From an uncultured Pirellulaceae bacterium (lineage in GTDB: Bacteria > Planctomycetota > Planctomycetia > Pirellulales > Pirellulaceae), in contig CALDYR010000062.1 in assembly GCA_937944405.1 (NCBI GenBank), positions 1 to 64,000 of the forward strand: a stretch of 64,000 nucleotides of DNA. Direction: 5' to 3'. The notes under the pieces were generated by a model. The model was not told the origin of the DNA. It did not search any database and worked only from the letters and a program-made list of their open reading frames with translations. Of the stretch, positions 46,351 to 56,404 are shown piece after piece. A program made the position numbers and the translations under genes. Numbering within the stretch: the first letter of the stretch is position 1; the number at the start of each line of letters is the position of its first letter.

Positions 46351-47661
46351 TTACTTCAGCGACAACACGCGCTGAAGTTCTTCGACCGAGGTTATCCCTT
46401 GAGCGATCAACAACGCGCCTTCCTGACGCATCGTAACCTGCCGACTTTTTTGGGCGATCGATTTTAGCGTCTGTTGATCGGACTTTTTCAACAACGCGCT
46501 GCGCATCGTTTGGTTAACCTCTAGCATCTCAAAAATTCCCGTTAAGCCGTAATAACCGATGCCACCGCACGTTTTACATGGTTCGACTTCTTTTTCCTCT
46601 TCATCGACCATGCCTTCGCGATAGACAAACGGACGATACAGTTCGGAAATCCTCCCTTCTGGCAGACCCAATTTTCGCAACAGGTCCGGATGCGGTTTAT
46701 AGTCCACTTTGCACGTCTGGCAAAGCTTTCTCAGCTTCCTCATGCAAACGACCATGGTCAACATGTTGGCAAATTTTTCCAGATCAGGTTTCAGCCCCAC
46801 GATGCGCAATAACGCATCGATGCAGTTACGTCCCGGTCCACGTACAAAAATCGGCATGTCATGCTTCGAAGATATTGCCATCATGTCATTGAGGGATCCA
46901 CCATCGGGCACATCGTTGAACGCCAACACGTTGGGTTCCTTTAACAACAATTGCGGCAGCGGCGTCATCGAAGTTTCGCCCTTGCCTTTATCGAAAGTGA
47001 TAGAGCCGAAATTGATGACTTCTTGCTCCACCAATGATTCCTCTTCGATTACGAAGAAGTCGCGCGTCAGCCGATCACACGCGCTCAAAACCCCCCGCCA
47101 AGCCGACGTATAACCTTCCCCGGGTTTGGCAGACACCAGCAGCAAATGCGAATCGTCTCGCCGCAGCACCTCACGGAGCTTTTCCTTCATGCTCGACCGC
47201 ATCCCCAGTTCTTCAACGGTCTCGATCAGCTCCTTCTTCCACGTTATATAAACCGCAACGCGCTCACCCGTTTTGACGCCTTGGGATACGACGCGGATCT
47301 TTTGTCTGGTCTTTTGATATTCGGTGGCAAAATTACCCGTTTGCCGAGCTCTGCGTTCCCGGTAATCCATCCCCGCCAACTGTTTCAAAGTCGCCAACAT
47401 GTAATCACCGGTTTCGCGCTCCATCGGTGGCCCAGCATGCCAAATCCCATCAATCTGATAACGAACCGTAACCTGATTCGAAGTGTAGTCCAACACCGTG
47501 ACTTCCGAACGCTTCACAATCGCTTCTGCAATCAGCACCGACACTGTGAAGTAACCGGGTGACGGTTTCACCATCTCTAGGTTCGTTTCCCGAGCTTCAT
47601 CGTCATCACCGGCAGGGGTGAAGCTGACCGGAGGCCGATCGTATTCTTCATCGAAGGACAT
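46351..47661 (-). CDS. Degenerate GspE/PilB-like secretion ATPase, Walker A lysine lost
   Basis: A 436-residue protein with the fold of type II secretion/type IV pilus assembly ATPases, but changed active sites. The N2-like region reads VTVRYQIDGIWHAGPPMERE and LAGMDYRERRARQTGNF. The P-loop position is AKPGEGYTS (178-186), where GxTGSGKTT should be; the lysine is Tyr184. The Walker B/Asp-box region is NVLAFNDVPDGGSL in place of the IxxGExRDxET pattern. The C-terminal zinc pairs remain: CQTCKVDY and CKTCGGIGYYGLTGIFEMLE. So it is folded and conserved but very likely unable to hydrolyse ATP. It could be a regulatory or structural partner of the neighbouring paralogue and PilT. Confidence 0.8.
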   Translation of the reverse strand: MSFDEEYDRPPVSFTPAGDDDEARETNLEMVKPSPGYFTVSVLIAEAIVKRSEVTVLDYTSNQVTVRYQIDGIWHAGPPMERETGDYMLATLKQLAGMDYRERRARQTGNFATEYQKTRQKIRVVSQGVKTGERVAVYITWKKELIETVEELGMRSSMKEKLREVLRRDDSHLLLVSAKPGEGYTSAWRGVLSACDRLTRDFFVIEEESLVEQEVINFGSITFDKGKGETSMTPLPQLLLKEPNVLAFNDVPDGGSLNDMMAISSKHDMPIFVRGPGRNCIDALLRIVGLKPDLEKFANMLTMVVCMRKLRKLCQTCKVDYKPHPDLLRKLGLPEGRISELYRPFVYREGMVDEEEKEVEPCKTCGGIGYYGLTGIFEMLEVNQTMRSALLKKSDQQTLKSIAQKSRQVTMRQEGALLIAQGITSVEELQRVLSLK

Positions 47662-47883
47662 AAAGTTGATCTGCTACAAAAAAATAGTTTGGAGTGGAAT
47701 TGTCTAGATTGGTATAGTTTGGGGTGGTGCGTCGTAGCGTGATTTAACGATGCAAACGATGATTCAGCAACGTTTCCACCGTGGCAAGGGCGAATCTTGG
47801 CCAAACGGAAACCAAAGCCGAACTCAAACCACCCCTAAGCAAAACCCGAACGCCGATCGACGACAATCCAATCGCGCTGAAGT

Positions 47884-49710
47884 CTACTTCTTCAGCGCCG
47901 CCTGCACCTCCGCCAACGACGTCACCCCCAGCAACACCAGCTGATAGGCACCGGATTTCAATGACACCTTCGCCTTGGACTGGATTGCGGCTTTGTCAAT
48001 CGCGGCCACATTTGGCGTTTCCTTAAGGGATGCTCGCACCGCGTCGTTCATCTTGATCATTTCAAAAATGCCAATCCGCCCGATATACCCCAACCCACGA
48101 CACGTTTCACAGGTTGGGAACTCGATAGGATTGCCTTTTTCGTCGACCCGCTGGTCCGGGGGCGGTAACCGCCACTGTTGGAAGATCGTTTTTTGCTTCT
48201 TGGGATCGCCCCCTAACTGCTGAATCGTTTTGGGCGGCACTGGCGCTTCGGTTTTGCAATCGTCGCAAAGCCGTCTCACGAGCCTTTGATTGGTAACATA
48301 TTTTGTCGCGGCCCGAAAATTTTCGCGATTCCCAGTCTTAGAATAAAGTCGCAACAACGCCTCGGCGGCAGAACCGGCGTTGACCTGCAACCACGCCGCC
48401 CGGCCATCGGCGACCACCTGCGTGCACAGCAGATCAAGCACTTCGCCGTTTGGAATCTCCGGCAGCGCTATCGCGTCGGGCTGCGTCAACAGCGCCGCCT
48501 TGAGCGCCGCTACCGCCCGATCGTCACCTTCGTATTCTTTGGGAATGATGTTTTCGATCGAGGTTTCCGTTTCATTGGAAGAAACCAATCCGATACAGTC
48601 TCGCGTAAGCCTATCGGCGGACATCAGCAACCCTTGCCAAGTCGACGATAATCCGTGTTTGGGCGGCGCCGACACGATCACAACGCCCGTCGAATTCAAA
48701 CATGCGATAAATTTGTCGGCCATACTGGGGAGCATTCCCAACTGTTTCAAATTCAGCAAATCTTTGGTGGCCCGCACGAATTCCACTCGCACTTTTTCAC
48801 CGGTTTTCACGCCTTGGGAACGAACTTGAACTTCGGCTTTGCCCAGTTCCGATTTGAAATTGAACACCCCTTTTTGCTTCGCGCGACGCTCACTCGGATC
48901 CAGCCCCGCCAAATGCTTGAGACTCACCAGCAGCGCGTCACCGCTGGGCCGATCCATCGCCGCCATCGCGTGCCATGTTCCATCAACGAATAACTTGGGC
49001 ACCGCCTGGTTCTGTGTGTAGTCGATTTGAATAATGTCCGCGCGTTTGGATTTGCCGTCAAAAAGCATCTCCTTGAGCGGCACAAAACCGGAAGATTGCC
49101 GGGCGTTAATCAGCGCCTTTTTCTGCAACACATCAGTTTCCCCGGCCGGCGAAAAACTCAATTCAACGCCTTCATCCTGAGCCAACACTTCGGTCGCGGC
49201 GCCTCGGCTTCCCGATCTATCCCCAGAAACACGTTGCCGGAGTCCCTGGTTGACGCTCAATTGTTTCCGACGAACGACCGTATAACAAACCATTGGGACC
49301 AGTGCGGCCAACAAAAACAATGGGTAACCAACCCAGAAAATTGGTATCGAAATCGCCGCAAAGAATCCGACAACACCAACCCCCACATTCAGCAGGTTCC
49401 AAAATTGTGGAATGATCTCCGTTCCGTCAGCCAATTTCACCGCGTCTTGGTTGATCCAATCGGCATTACGGACCCAAAACACAAACGTAAAAACAACCAA
49501 CGCCAGTTTCCACCATGCTAGATAAGCGTTACCGCCTTTCACCGCGGCCAAGGGGAACAAGGGGGCCAAACCATCGCTGAACGCGAATGCGGAACTGGCT
49601 GCCAGCGCGTCGGATGACATCAATAACGCCAGTAACACACCAACCGAACCAACAACCAGCGTACCGGTGGTTCTCAAATTGAACCGCAGGTAAAAAAATC
49701 GACGATTCAT
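47884..49710 (-). CDS. Degenerate GspE/PilB-like ATPase with N-terminal membrane helices
   Basis: A 608-residue protein, paralogous to the previous gene. Residues 10-145 carry four hydrophobic segments (near 15-31, 62-80, 108-127, 130-147), absent from normal cytosolic GspE/PilB. The ATPase part starts near 225 (IIQIDYTQNQAVPKLFVDGT, LAGLDPSERRAKQKGVFNF). The P-loop position is APPKHGLSS (348-356): the Walker A lysine position is Leu354. The Walker B region keeps a glutamate (IALPEIPNGEV) but lacks the Arg-Asp pair. Zinc pairs CDDCKTEAP and CETCRGLGYIGRIGIFEMIK are intact. The ATG (49710) overlaps the pilT stop by one base (TAATG), implying translational coupling to PilT. Confidence 0.82.
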   Translation of the reverse strand: MNRRFFYLRFNLRTTGTLVVGSVGVLLALLMSSDALAASSAFAFSDGLAPLFPLAAVKGGNAYLAWWKLALVVFTFVFWVRNADWINQDAVKLADGTEIIPQFWNLLNVGVGVVGFFAAISIPIFWVGYPLFLLAALVPMVCYTVVRRKQLSVNQGLRQRVSGDRSGSRGAATEVLAQDEGVELSFSPAGETDVLQKKALINARQSSGFVPLKEMLFDGKSKRADIIQIDYTQNQAVPKLFVDGTWHAMAAMDRPSGDALLVSLKHLAGLDPSERRAKQKGVFNFKSELGKAEVQVRSQGVKTGEKVRVEFVRATKDLLNLKQLGMLPSMADKFIACLNSTGVVIVSAPPKHGLSSTWQGLLMSADRLTRDCIGLVSSNETETSIENIIPKEYEGDDRAVAALKAALLTQPDAIALPEIPNGEVLDLLCTQVVADGRAAWLQVNAGSAAEALLRLYSKTGNRENFRAATKYVTNQRLVRRLCDDCKTEAPVPPKTIQQLGGDPKKQKTIFQQWRLPPPDQRVDEKGNPIEFPTCETCRGLGYIGRIGIFEMIKMNDAVRASLKETPNVAAIDKAAIQSKAKVSLKSGAYQLVLLGVTSLAEVQAALKK

Positions 49711-50942
49711 TAAATGATTCCAGGACTTGAAACATTGATGCCTTTGAGACGCATTTTCAATTCGTCTTTGTTTGGAGCGACTGCGAAAGCCGTTGGACGA
49801 TCGATCAATTCGTCATCGATCAGCCCTTTGAGACTCTTAGTGAAGTCTTGCATGCCTTCTTCTTCACCGATCCGAATTGCATCGGGCAGGTTGTGATCCT
49901 TTTCTTCCAAAATCAACTTTCGAACCGTAGGGTTGAAAGTCATAATTTCGCAGGTTGGAACACGCCCCACATTTGGTTTGATTGATTTCAACAACTTCTG
50001 CGCCACGATCGCCTTCATGTTCATGGCAATCGCGTTTCGAATCGCTCCGTGAAGCTCCTCAGGGAACAGATCCAAAATACGGCCAATCGTAGACGGAGCC
50101 GACGACGCGTGAATCGTGCCAAAAACCAGATGCCCTGTTTCAGCGGCGTGGATGGCTGTCATGAAAGTCTCTTCGTCACGAAGTTCGCCGACCAGAATGA
50201 TATCAGGATCTTCACGCACCGCATGTTTCATCCCAACGCCAAAATCGACCACGTCGATTCCAATTTCGCGCTGATTGATCAAACATTTCTCATCAGTGAA
50301 AACAAATTCGATCGGATCTTCTAATGTCAAAATGTGTTTGTAATAGGTCCGGTTAATATAATTCAGCATCGACGCGATCGTTGTCGATTTACCCGAACCG
50401 GTCACACCGGCCAATAGAATCATGCCCTGATCGAAATGGCATAACGTTTCGACCTTGGGAGGCAGATACAGTCCTTCGAAGTTTGGAATATGATTGTTCA
50501 CACGACGGGCAACCAACCCAATTTTCCCTAACTGCTGCAGCATGTTGACTCGGAAACGCCAGTCAGTGCCGTCGACGTCAACCACATACGCAAAGTCAGC
50601 ACCGCCTTCGTCGTCGAAGATTTTTCGGTTCCGGTCGTTCATCATCGGAAACAGTAACCGTGCCATTTCTTCCATCTCTATCGGTGGACGATTGAGCGGT
50701 TTTAGCGTTCCGTTGACGCGCACGATCGGTGGTTTACCGACCTTGAGATGAAGGTCACTGCCTTCCAGTTTCACCAAGGCGCGGAACAATTTATCGACGT
50801 CTTTTTCGAGTCGTTGTTCAGTGAACCGGGCCACCATTCGATCGACGGCCGCCTGCTGATTCGCTTCATGGTTATCAGCAACCGGTTGCTGGCCGTTGCC
50901 CTCGGGTTCGGATGGGGTTTCTTTTTTGGTTTTCGTTGACAT
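49710..50942 (-). CDS. pilT: Type IV pilus retraction ATPase PilT/PilU-like
   Basis: A 410-residue hexameric ATPase that depolymerises type IV pili. All active motifs are intact: Walker A GVTGSGKSTTIASM, the Asp-box LTLEDPIEFVF, Walker B DPDIILVGELRDEETFMTAI, and the His-box GHLVFGTIHASSA. The region LVKLEGSDLHLKVGKPPIVR is the PilT N-terminal domain. FPEELHGAIRNAIAMNMKAI resembles the PilT AIRNLIRE segment, but the AIRNLIREGK motif is not exact, so PilU-like cannot be excluded. It is the first gene of a tight minus-strand unit with the degenerate ATPase, joined by a 1-base TAATG overlap. Confidence 0.9.
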   Translation of the reverse strand: MSTKTKKETPSEPEGNGQQPVADNHEANQQAAVDRMVARFTEQRLEKDVDKLFRALVKLEGSDLHLKVGKPPIVRVNGTLKPLNRPPIEMEEMARLLFPMMNDRNRKIFDDEGGADFAYVVDVDGTDWRFRVNMLQQLGKIGLVARRVNNHIPNFEGLYLPPKVETLCHFDQGMILLAGVTGSGKSTTIASMLNYINRTYYKHILTLEDPIEFVFTDEKCLINQREIGIDVVDFGVGMKHAVREDPDIILVGELRDEETFMTAIHAAETGHLVFGTIHASSAPSTIGRILDLFPEELHGAIRNAIAMNMKAIVAQKLLKSIKPNVGRVPTCEIMTFNPTVRKLILEEKDHNLPDAIRIGEEEGMQDFTKSLKGLIDDELIDRPTAFAVAPNKDELKMRLKGINVSSPGII

Positions 50943-51433
50943 CGTATTTCAATCCTTTAGACCGCTGAAACGATTCCACAAAGCGAACTGGCGACGCAGC
51001 AGGGCGGCAAATAAATTAGCGGTGGGTTGCCCAAGAGCACAACGAACAAGCAATCACGAGCATGCCGTTCATTGCGCACTTACTTTAGATAGACCCCGCC
51101 AGAGGGTCAACCAAGCCGCCTTCGCTGTTGAAAGTTGTTTACAAAAAAATTCGTTCGCCTATTGTAGCAACAACTCTAAACGTTCGCCTTATGAATCTGC
51201 GCGGCGATTTATTTTCCTATGTTGCATTAAAACGACACTGTGGCATGATCACATCACCCCGTTACCAGCATGTTGCCAAAACTCAACATGACAACCATGA
51301 CGACTTCTCCTCAAAAAACAATTTCACCCGCTTTTTAGCGTTAGAAAAAGTAAACCAAGGCTCTCGTTCGAACCCTTGGCATATCTGGTGCTTTTTGAGG
51401 CTTGGTCGTCATCAGCGACGTGTTTACCACCCC
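50943..51433. other. Divergent intergenic region upstream of pilT
   Basis: About 490 bases between pilT (leftward) and the membrane protein at 51434. It should hold the promoters of both. A hairpin CCAAGG-CCTTGG pairs 51355-51360 with 51374-51379. The open frame upstream of the 51434 start has no supportable coding content. Confidence 0.4.
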
Positions 51434-51907
51434 ATGGCATCCTCCCAATGCGACACTATGCGAACACAACAAGTCAGCTTTGCGCTCTCTTGCGGATCCA
51501 TTTCCAAGATCGCATTCGGGCTTTGCTTGGGGTTGTTGTGGACAGTTGTAATTATCGCCGTGGTTCAGGTCGCGGCGGTGATCGTCCTTCCGTGGTCCCC
51601 ATCGGTCCACGCGGAGAATACAACCTCCCTTTCTGCGGAAACCGAAAATCTGCGGTACACGACCTTAGGCTGGCAAGATCCCGCCAATTGGATGGCTCGA
51701 CCCCAACAGGGAAGTCGATTGAATTTGGGATCTGTTAGCCCGCTGATCTGGGCCGCCATGTTGGTGCTCGCGGTCGGTATCGCCGTTATGTGGCTTTCCA
51801 ACGACGACGAAGTCGAACGAATCTTCCATGACCGATTAGAAAAAGCTGAACTGATCGCGCAATGGAAGTCCCAACAACGATCCATCGAGCAAAACCAAAA
51901 CCAATGA
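51434..51907 (+). CDS. Two-helix membrane protein, unknown function
   Basis: A 157-residue protein from the ATG at 51434 (an inner ATG at 51458 is an alternative). It has two clear helices (ISKIAFGLCLGLLWTVVIIA and VSPLIWAAMLVLAVGIAVMW) separated by a polar loop of about 60 residues containing WQDPANWMARP. A charged coiled-coil-like tail follows (VERIFHDRLEKAELIAQWKS). I do not recognise a family. It is divergent from pilT, convergent with the DUF1501 gene; no operon partner. Confidence 0.6.
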   Translation: MASSQCDTMRTQQVSFALSCGSISKIAFGLCLGLLWTVVIIAVVQVAAVIVLPWSPSVHAENTTSLSAETENLRYTTLGWQDPANWMARPQQGSRLNLGSVSPLIWAAMLVLAVGIAVMWLSNDDEVERIFHDRLEKAELIAQWKSQQRSIEQNQNQ

Positions 51908-52104
51908 TCCCGTTGGTGAAAATCGGTTGGGCGACAAAAGAATCGCGGCCCTCAGTCATACCCCCTCAATGATAGCGATTCGAAAATCAGAAGACAGTTC
52001 GCCGCTACCAGCGCGGGTGGTTGATCGAAACATTCGGTCGAAGGAACCATGCCACCGGTTAAGTCCCAATGGTTGAGTCCCAATGGTTAGGTCGCAGGGA
52101 CCGG

Positions 52105-53559
52105 CTAAACCAGTGCGCCGACCACTTTTCCATGCACATCGGTTAAACGGAAATCGCGCCCCGCATATCGATACGTTAATCGTTTGTGATCGAACCCCAA
52201 CAGATGCAGAATCGTTGCGTGCAAGTCGTGGACATGCACCGGATTTTCTACTGCTTTGAAACCGAACGCATCGGTCTTGCCATAGACCTGTCCACCTTTG
52301 ACCCCTCCGCCGGCCATCCAAACGGTGAACCCATAATGATTGTGGTCCCTACCGTTAACCTTACCTTTATTGACACCTTCGGTAGGCATTTCAACCACCG
52401 GGGTGCGCCCAAATTCGCCCCCCCACAGCACCAACGTTTCCTCAAACAGCCCGCGTTGCTTCAAATCCGTCAGCAACGCGCCGATGGCTTGGTCACATTC
52501 TCCGGCCAACCTGCGGTGTTGCGTTTCAAGATCATCATGGTTGTCCCAAGGCTGTCGCTTACCGTGCCACACCTGCACGTAACGGACGCCACGTTCTACC
52601 AATCGCCGCGCGATGAGAATCTGGCGCGCTTGGGGACCATCCCCATAAGCATCCTGAACGGCGATCGGTTCTTGTGAAGTATCAAACGCATCGGTGGCTT
52701 CCATCTGCATCCGATAAGCCAACTCGAAAGACGCGATCCGGTCATCAAGGGCAGCATCGTCACGTCGTCGATTGCGGTGAATTCGATTCAGCTTCTGCAA
52801 AGCGTCGATCTGCTGACGCTGTTGTTGATCAGAAAGCCGACCGCTGCGAACGTGGCGAATCAATTTTTCGATTTCTTGGTGTTGGGTATCGATGTAAGTT
52901 CCTTGAAACACTCCCGGCAGAAAACCGGACTGCCAATTTTGAGCTTCCTTAACAGGATAACCGCCGGGGCACATCGCCACGAATCCGGGTAAGTTCTGAT
53001 TCTCACTACCCATGCCATAGGTCACCCACGAACCCATGCTGGGTCTGACCAAACGCGACTGCCCACAGTTCATCAGCAACAGTGACGGTTCATGGTTGGG
53101 CGCATCGGCCTGCATCGAATTGATAATCGCGATGTCGTCGATATGTTGTGCGGTGTGTGCAAACAGTTCACTCACATAAGTTCCGTTTTCCCCGTACTGT
53201 TGGAATTTAAACGGCGAACCGAACGCGACGCCGGTCTTACGTTCGGTCGGGAAACTCAGCGGCAGCGCCTTGCCAGCCCACTTTTGCAGTTCCGGTTTAT
53301 AATCAAACGTGTCAACCTGCGAAGGTCCGCCATTCATGAACAGGTGGATCACGTGTTTCGCGGTGCCAGGAAAATGAGTCGTTTTAGGTGCCAATGCACT
53401 TCCATCAGCGCTACCGGTACCTTCGGTGTTGGCCAACAATCGCGCGTCGCCCAACACTCCCGCCAAACCCAACGCAGCCAAACCCGTCCCGCAACGCCGC
53501 AGCAGGCTTCGCCGATTAAACCCGAGCAATAGTGGCGATCGTTGTTCGTTGTTCATCAT
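52105..53559 (-). CDS. DUF1501 (Tat-exported sulfatase-like fold) protein
   Basis: A 484-residue protein of DUF1501, in the alkaline phosphatase/sulfatase superfamily, very abundant in Planctomycetes. A twin-arginine-type signal is at 15-37 (FNRRSLLRRCGTGLAALGLAG). Family features include HVIHLFMNGGPSQVDTFDYKPELQKW (each part under the family pattern), VLWGGEFGRTP, NGRDHNHYGFTVWMAGGGVK and the C-terminal HDLHATILHLLGFDHKRLTYR. Its substrate is not known; the pair DUF1501 + PSCyt/DUF1549/DUF1553 is conserved in this phylum and suggests a shared complex. The start ATG lies 42 bases after the stop of the upstream PSCyt gene, on the same strand. Confidence 0.92.
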   Translation of the reverse strand: MMNNEQRSPLLLGFNRRSLLRRCGTGLAALGLAGVLGDARLLANTEGTGSADGSALAPKTTHFPGTAKHVIHLFMNGGPSQVDTFDYKPELQKWAGKALPLSFPTERKTGVAFGSPFKFQQYGENGTYVSELFAHTAQHIDDIAIINSMQADAPNHEPSLLLMNCGQSRLVRPSMGSWVTYGMGSENQNLPGFVAMCPGGYPVKEAQNWQSGFLPGVFQGTYIDTQHQEIEKLIRHVRSGRLSDQQQRQQIDALQKLNRIHRNRRRDDAALDDRIASFELAYRMQMEATDAFDTSQEPIAVQDAYGDGPQARQILIARRLVERGVRYVQVWHGKRQPWDNHDDLETQHRRLAGECDQAIGALLTDLKQRGLFEETLVLWGGEFGRTPVVEMPTEGVNKGKVNGRDHNHYGFTVWMAGGGVKGGQVYGKTDAFGFKAVENPVHVHDLHATILHLLGFDHKRLTYRYAGRDFRLTDVHGKVVGALV

Positions 53560-53601
53560 CGCTTCGACGCTCCAAAGAGGGCACTTTTTGACGGCAGGAC
53601 G

Positions 53602-56283
53602 TTAATCGATAAACCCAAACTCGTTCATCATCAGCATCAAATGGCCGGCGCGTTGACGCCCGTCGGAATCCGCTGACGTGATATAGCCAACCATCGCAGC
53701 GCGTTCTTGGGCCGTTGGATCGCGCGACAACGCCAACCGAAACAACCGGTCCACGAAATCGTGCTGGCTCAATTCGCCTCCTACTGCGGCGCGTTTGGCT
53801 AACGCATCGCCCTGTTCGACCACCCACGGGCTGTTCATTAAAAATAAACTCTGTTGCGGTACGTCGGTGCGCGAGCGTTTTGGGGTGCTTTGATCGGGAC
53901 TGGCGACATCAAATATCCGCAACTCAGCCGCGAGCTGCTGACGATCGATCAATCCGTAAAGGGTACGGCGTTGATCGTAGGGCGGTTCAAACTGTTTCAC
54001 ACCCCGACCGCCAAGGGACAAATCCAAGCGTCCCGCCACCGACAACATCGCGTCACGCAGCGCCTCTATTTCCAACCGTCGCCGATTCATCCGCCACAGC
54101 CACTTGTTTTCAACGTCGATCGTTCGACCGACTGCGGTTGACCGACTGGACTGCTGGTAGGCGGCAGTGAGCATGATTTTTCGGTGCAACGTTTTCAACG
54201 ACCAACCCGAATCCATAAAATCAGCTGCCATCCAATCGAGCAACTTTTGATGCGTTGGAGGTTCGCCTTGGATGCCAAAATCGCTGGGCGTGCCGACCAA
54301 TGGATTGCCAAAGTGATGCATCCAAATTCGATTAACGATCACCCGCGCGGTCAACGGATTGTCTGGCCGCACAATATCGTTGGCCAACTCCAAGCGCCCC
54401 GCTCCTTGGGAATAGTTTTTCCGCCGGCCCTGGAAGAAGATCTGGGGGAAACGGCGCGGAACCGTTTCGCCTCGACGATCGACGTCGCCGCGTATCATAA
54501 TGTAAGGCGGTTCGATTTTACTGCGATCTTTCACCACCATCGCGGCATCAAAACCGCGCGGGGAGGTCCCCAAATGTACCGTTACGGCGGCCTTTCGTTT
54601 CCGGATCGCGATCAAATCCGAACGCTTAATTAATACTCGAAACAGTCCAAACCGCCACTGTAGCGGCCCATCTGGGCCTAACAGCAACGACGCGGCCCCA
54701 TGTAGCTGACTTGATGCAGGAAATACGGTTTCCCAAGGAAGACCAAAATTCTCTGGGCCTAGGTAACGGTCGGCGACCACTTTCAACGGCGCTGCGAATT
54801 GTCGAGCGATCACTTGACGGCGAGTGAATGATAATTCTTGCTCTAACGCCGCCAATGTTTTTGCGACCAACGCCTTGTCGGATTTACTTCGCCAATGTTT
54901 AGACAGCGCGTCTGGAATTGAGCCACGATAGGCCTCGGTGGACAGATCTATCACGCCAGCAGAACGCAATCGGTCTTCTGGTTCGGCCAGCAGCGCGGCA
55001 ACGGCGTACTGATCGATGTGCTCCAGCGCATGCCTGCGTGTCGAATTCCGAGCATCTTCTTTTGCCGCAACAACCGCAGCCTTCAAAACGTTCAGTTCAG
55101 CGATAAAATCTCCAGCCGACGATGGCGGTCGGCCGACGACGGGAAGTTTATCCGGGACGTCGCAATTATTGAATACGCCGTACAGAGCGTAATAGTCTTC
55201 GGTGGCAATGGCATCGAATTTATGGTCATGACACCGGGCACAACCTACCGTTAAACCCATCAAGCCACGTGTGACGACATCGATACGGTCGTCGACCACG
55301 TCAGGCCTCGCAAGGTACTTCCGACCCACCGTTAAAAATCCCAGTGCCGCCAACGCAGGGTCATGCGGATCATCAGTTAATTGATCGGCCGCCAATTGCT
55401 GACGCACAAATTCGTTATACGGCAAATCAGCATTGAACGCTCGGACGACGTAATCACGATAGGTATACGCGAACGGGTAATCGCGCGAGTTGTCATCCAA
55501 CGCGTAACCTGCGGTGTCGGCATACCTCGCCACATCCAACCAATGCCGAGCCCACCGTTGACCGTAATGCGGTGAATCCAATAGACGGTCAACCAGTTTC
55601 CCATAAGCGTCTCGATCATGGTCGGCGACAAAGGATTGGACTTCCTCAAAGGTTGGCGGCAATCCGGTTAAATCAAACGTGGATCTTCGTATCAAAGTGG
55701 CTTTATCGGCCGGTGGCGAAAACGCGAGACCGTGCTGCTGAAGCTTTTCAAGTAAAAAAGCATCGATCGGCGTGGCCCCCATTACCCGGGCGGCGTCTGG
55801 AACTTGAGGTCGAAGAATCGGTTGGAAGGACCAGTGGTTTTTCCGTTGCTGGGTCAAACGGTCCTCGAACGTTTGTTCAACGACCACCGATTCGTTTTCC
55901 GGCCAGGGCAGACCTTCGGATATCCAGCGCTTTAAATCCGCGATCTCGCGATCGGACAGTTTCCCATCAGGCGGCATATCGTAATCAGCTTCATGGCTGA
56001 CCGCGGCGATCAATAGGCTGCCATCGGCATCGCCCGGAATTGCCGCAGGCCGCGCACTGGCCCCTCCACGAAGAAGATAATCTCGTGCATCGACCCGTAA
56101 ATCATTTTCTGATTTTTTTCCTCCGTGGCACGACTGGCAGCGGTTAGCCAGCAAAGGCCGAATCCGATTTTCAAAGAATTCAATCTGCTGCCGCGCGAAT
56201 CCTTCTTGAGCCACACAGACTCCCGTGACGCCGGAACACACCAGCGCAATGGCGAGCAAACAGATTGATGAAAATCGGCACAT
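53602..56283 (-). CDS. PSCyt1-DUF1549-DUF1553 exported protein with cytochrome c-like site
   Basis: An 893-residue exported protein typical of Planctomycetes. A signal peptide (about 1-25) precedes a PSCyt1 heme-like motif CQSCHGG near residues 53-59, with MPPDGKLSDREIADLKRWI, then the DUF1549 region (WSFQPILRPQVPD, PIDAFLLEKLQQHG and RWARHWLDVARYADTAGY) and the DUF1553 C-terminal region (FGNPLVGTPSDFGIQGEPPT, HQKLLDWMAADF, and ALSRDPTAQER). The second, PSCyt2-like part has CARCHDHKFD. It is upstream of and cotranscribed with DUF1501. The pair probably acts together in the periplasm; the reaction is unknown. Confidence 0.92.
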   Translation of the reverse strand: MCRFSSICLLAIALVCSGVTGVCVAQEGFARQQIEFFENRIRPLLANRCQSCHGGKKSENDLRVDARDYLLRGGASARPAAIPGDADGSLLIAAVSHEADYDMPPDGKLSDREIADLKRWISEGLPWPENESVVVEQTFEDRLTQQRKNHWSFQPILRPQVPDAARVMGATPIDAFLLEKLQQHGLAFSPPADKATLIRRSTFDLTGLPPTFEEVQSFVADHDRDAYGKLVDRLLDSPHYGQRWARHWLDVARYADTAGYALDDNSRDYPFAYTYRDYVVRAFNADLPYNEFVRQQLAADQLTDDPHDPALAALGFLTVGRKYLARPDVVDDRIDVVTRGLMGLTVGCARCHDHKFDAIATEDYYALYGVFNNCDVPDKLPVVGRPPSSAGDFIAELNVLKAAVVAAKEDARNSTRRHALEHIDQYAVAALLAEPEDRLRSAGVIDLSTEAYRGSIPDALSKHWRSKSDKALVAKTLAALEQELSFTRRQVIARQFAAPLKVVADRYLGPENFGLPWETVFPASSQLHGAASLLLGPDGPLQWRFGLFRVLIKRSDLIAIRKRKAAVTVHLGTSPRGFDAAMVVKDRSKIEPPYIMIRGDVDRRGETVPRRFPQIFFQGRRKNYSQGAGRLELANDIVRPDNPLTARVIVNRIWMHHFGNPLVGTPSDFGIQGEPPTHQKLLDWMAADFMDSGWSLKTLHRKIMLTAAYQQSSRSTAVGRTIDVENKWLWRMNRRRLEIEALRDAMLSVAGRLDLSLGGRGVKQFEPPYDQRRTLYGLIDRQQLAAELRIFDVASPDQSTPKRSRTDVPQQSLFLMNSPWVVEQGDALAKRAAVGGELSQHDFVDRLFRLALSRDPTAQERAAMVGYITSADSDGRQRAGHLMLMMNEFGFID

Positions 56284-56404
56284 GATAGTTTTTCCGAGGC
56301 CGGTCGAAACAACCCTGAAACTTTATTACCGAAAGACCGCCCGGGCCGAATAAATCAATTAGGCGGCTTACCCCCTGCCTGGTTGGCGTGGCGGAAAGGC
56401 AAAC

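Noticed and set aside
51351..51380. Sequence resembling a tRNA T-arm (GTTCGAACCC) near 51366
   Set aside because: No matching acceptor, D or anticodon arms nearby; it is part of a simple CCAAGG/CCTTGG hairpin.
51128..51433. Upstream extension of the 157-residue membrane protein
   Set aside because: The extra 102 residues have no helix or motif and look like intergenic sequence; the ATG at 51434 is a better start.
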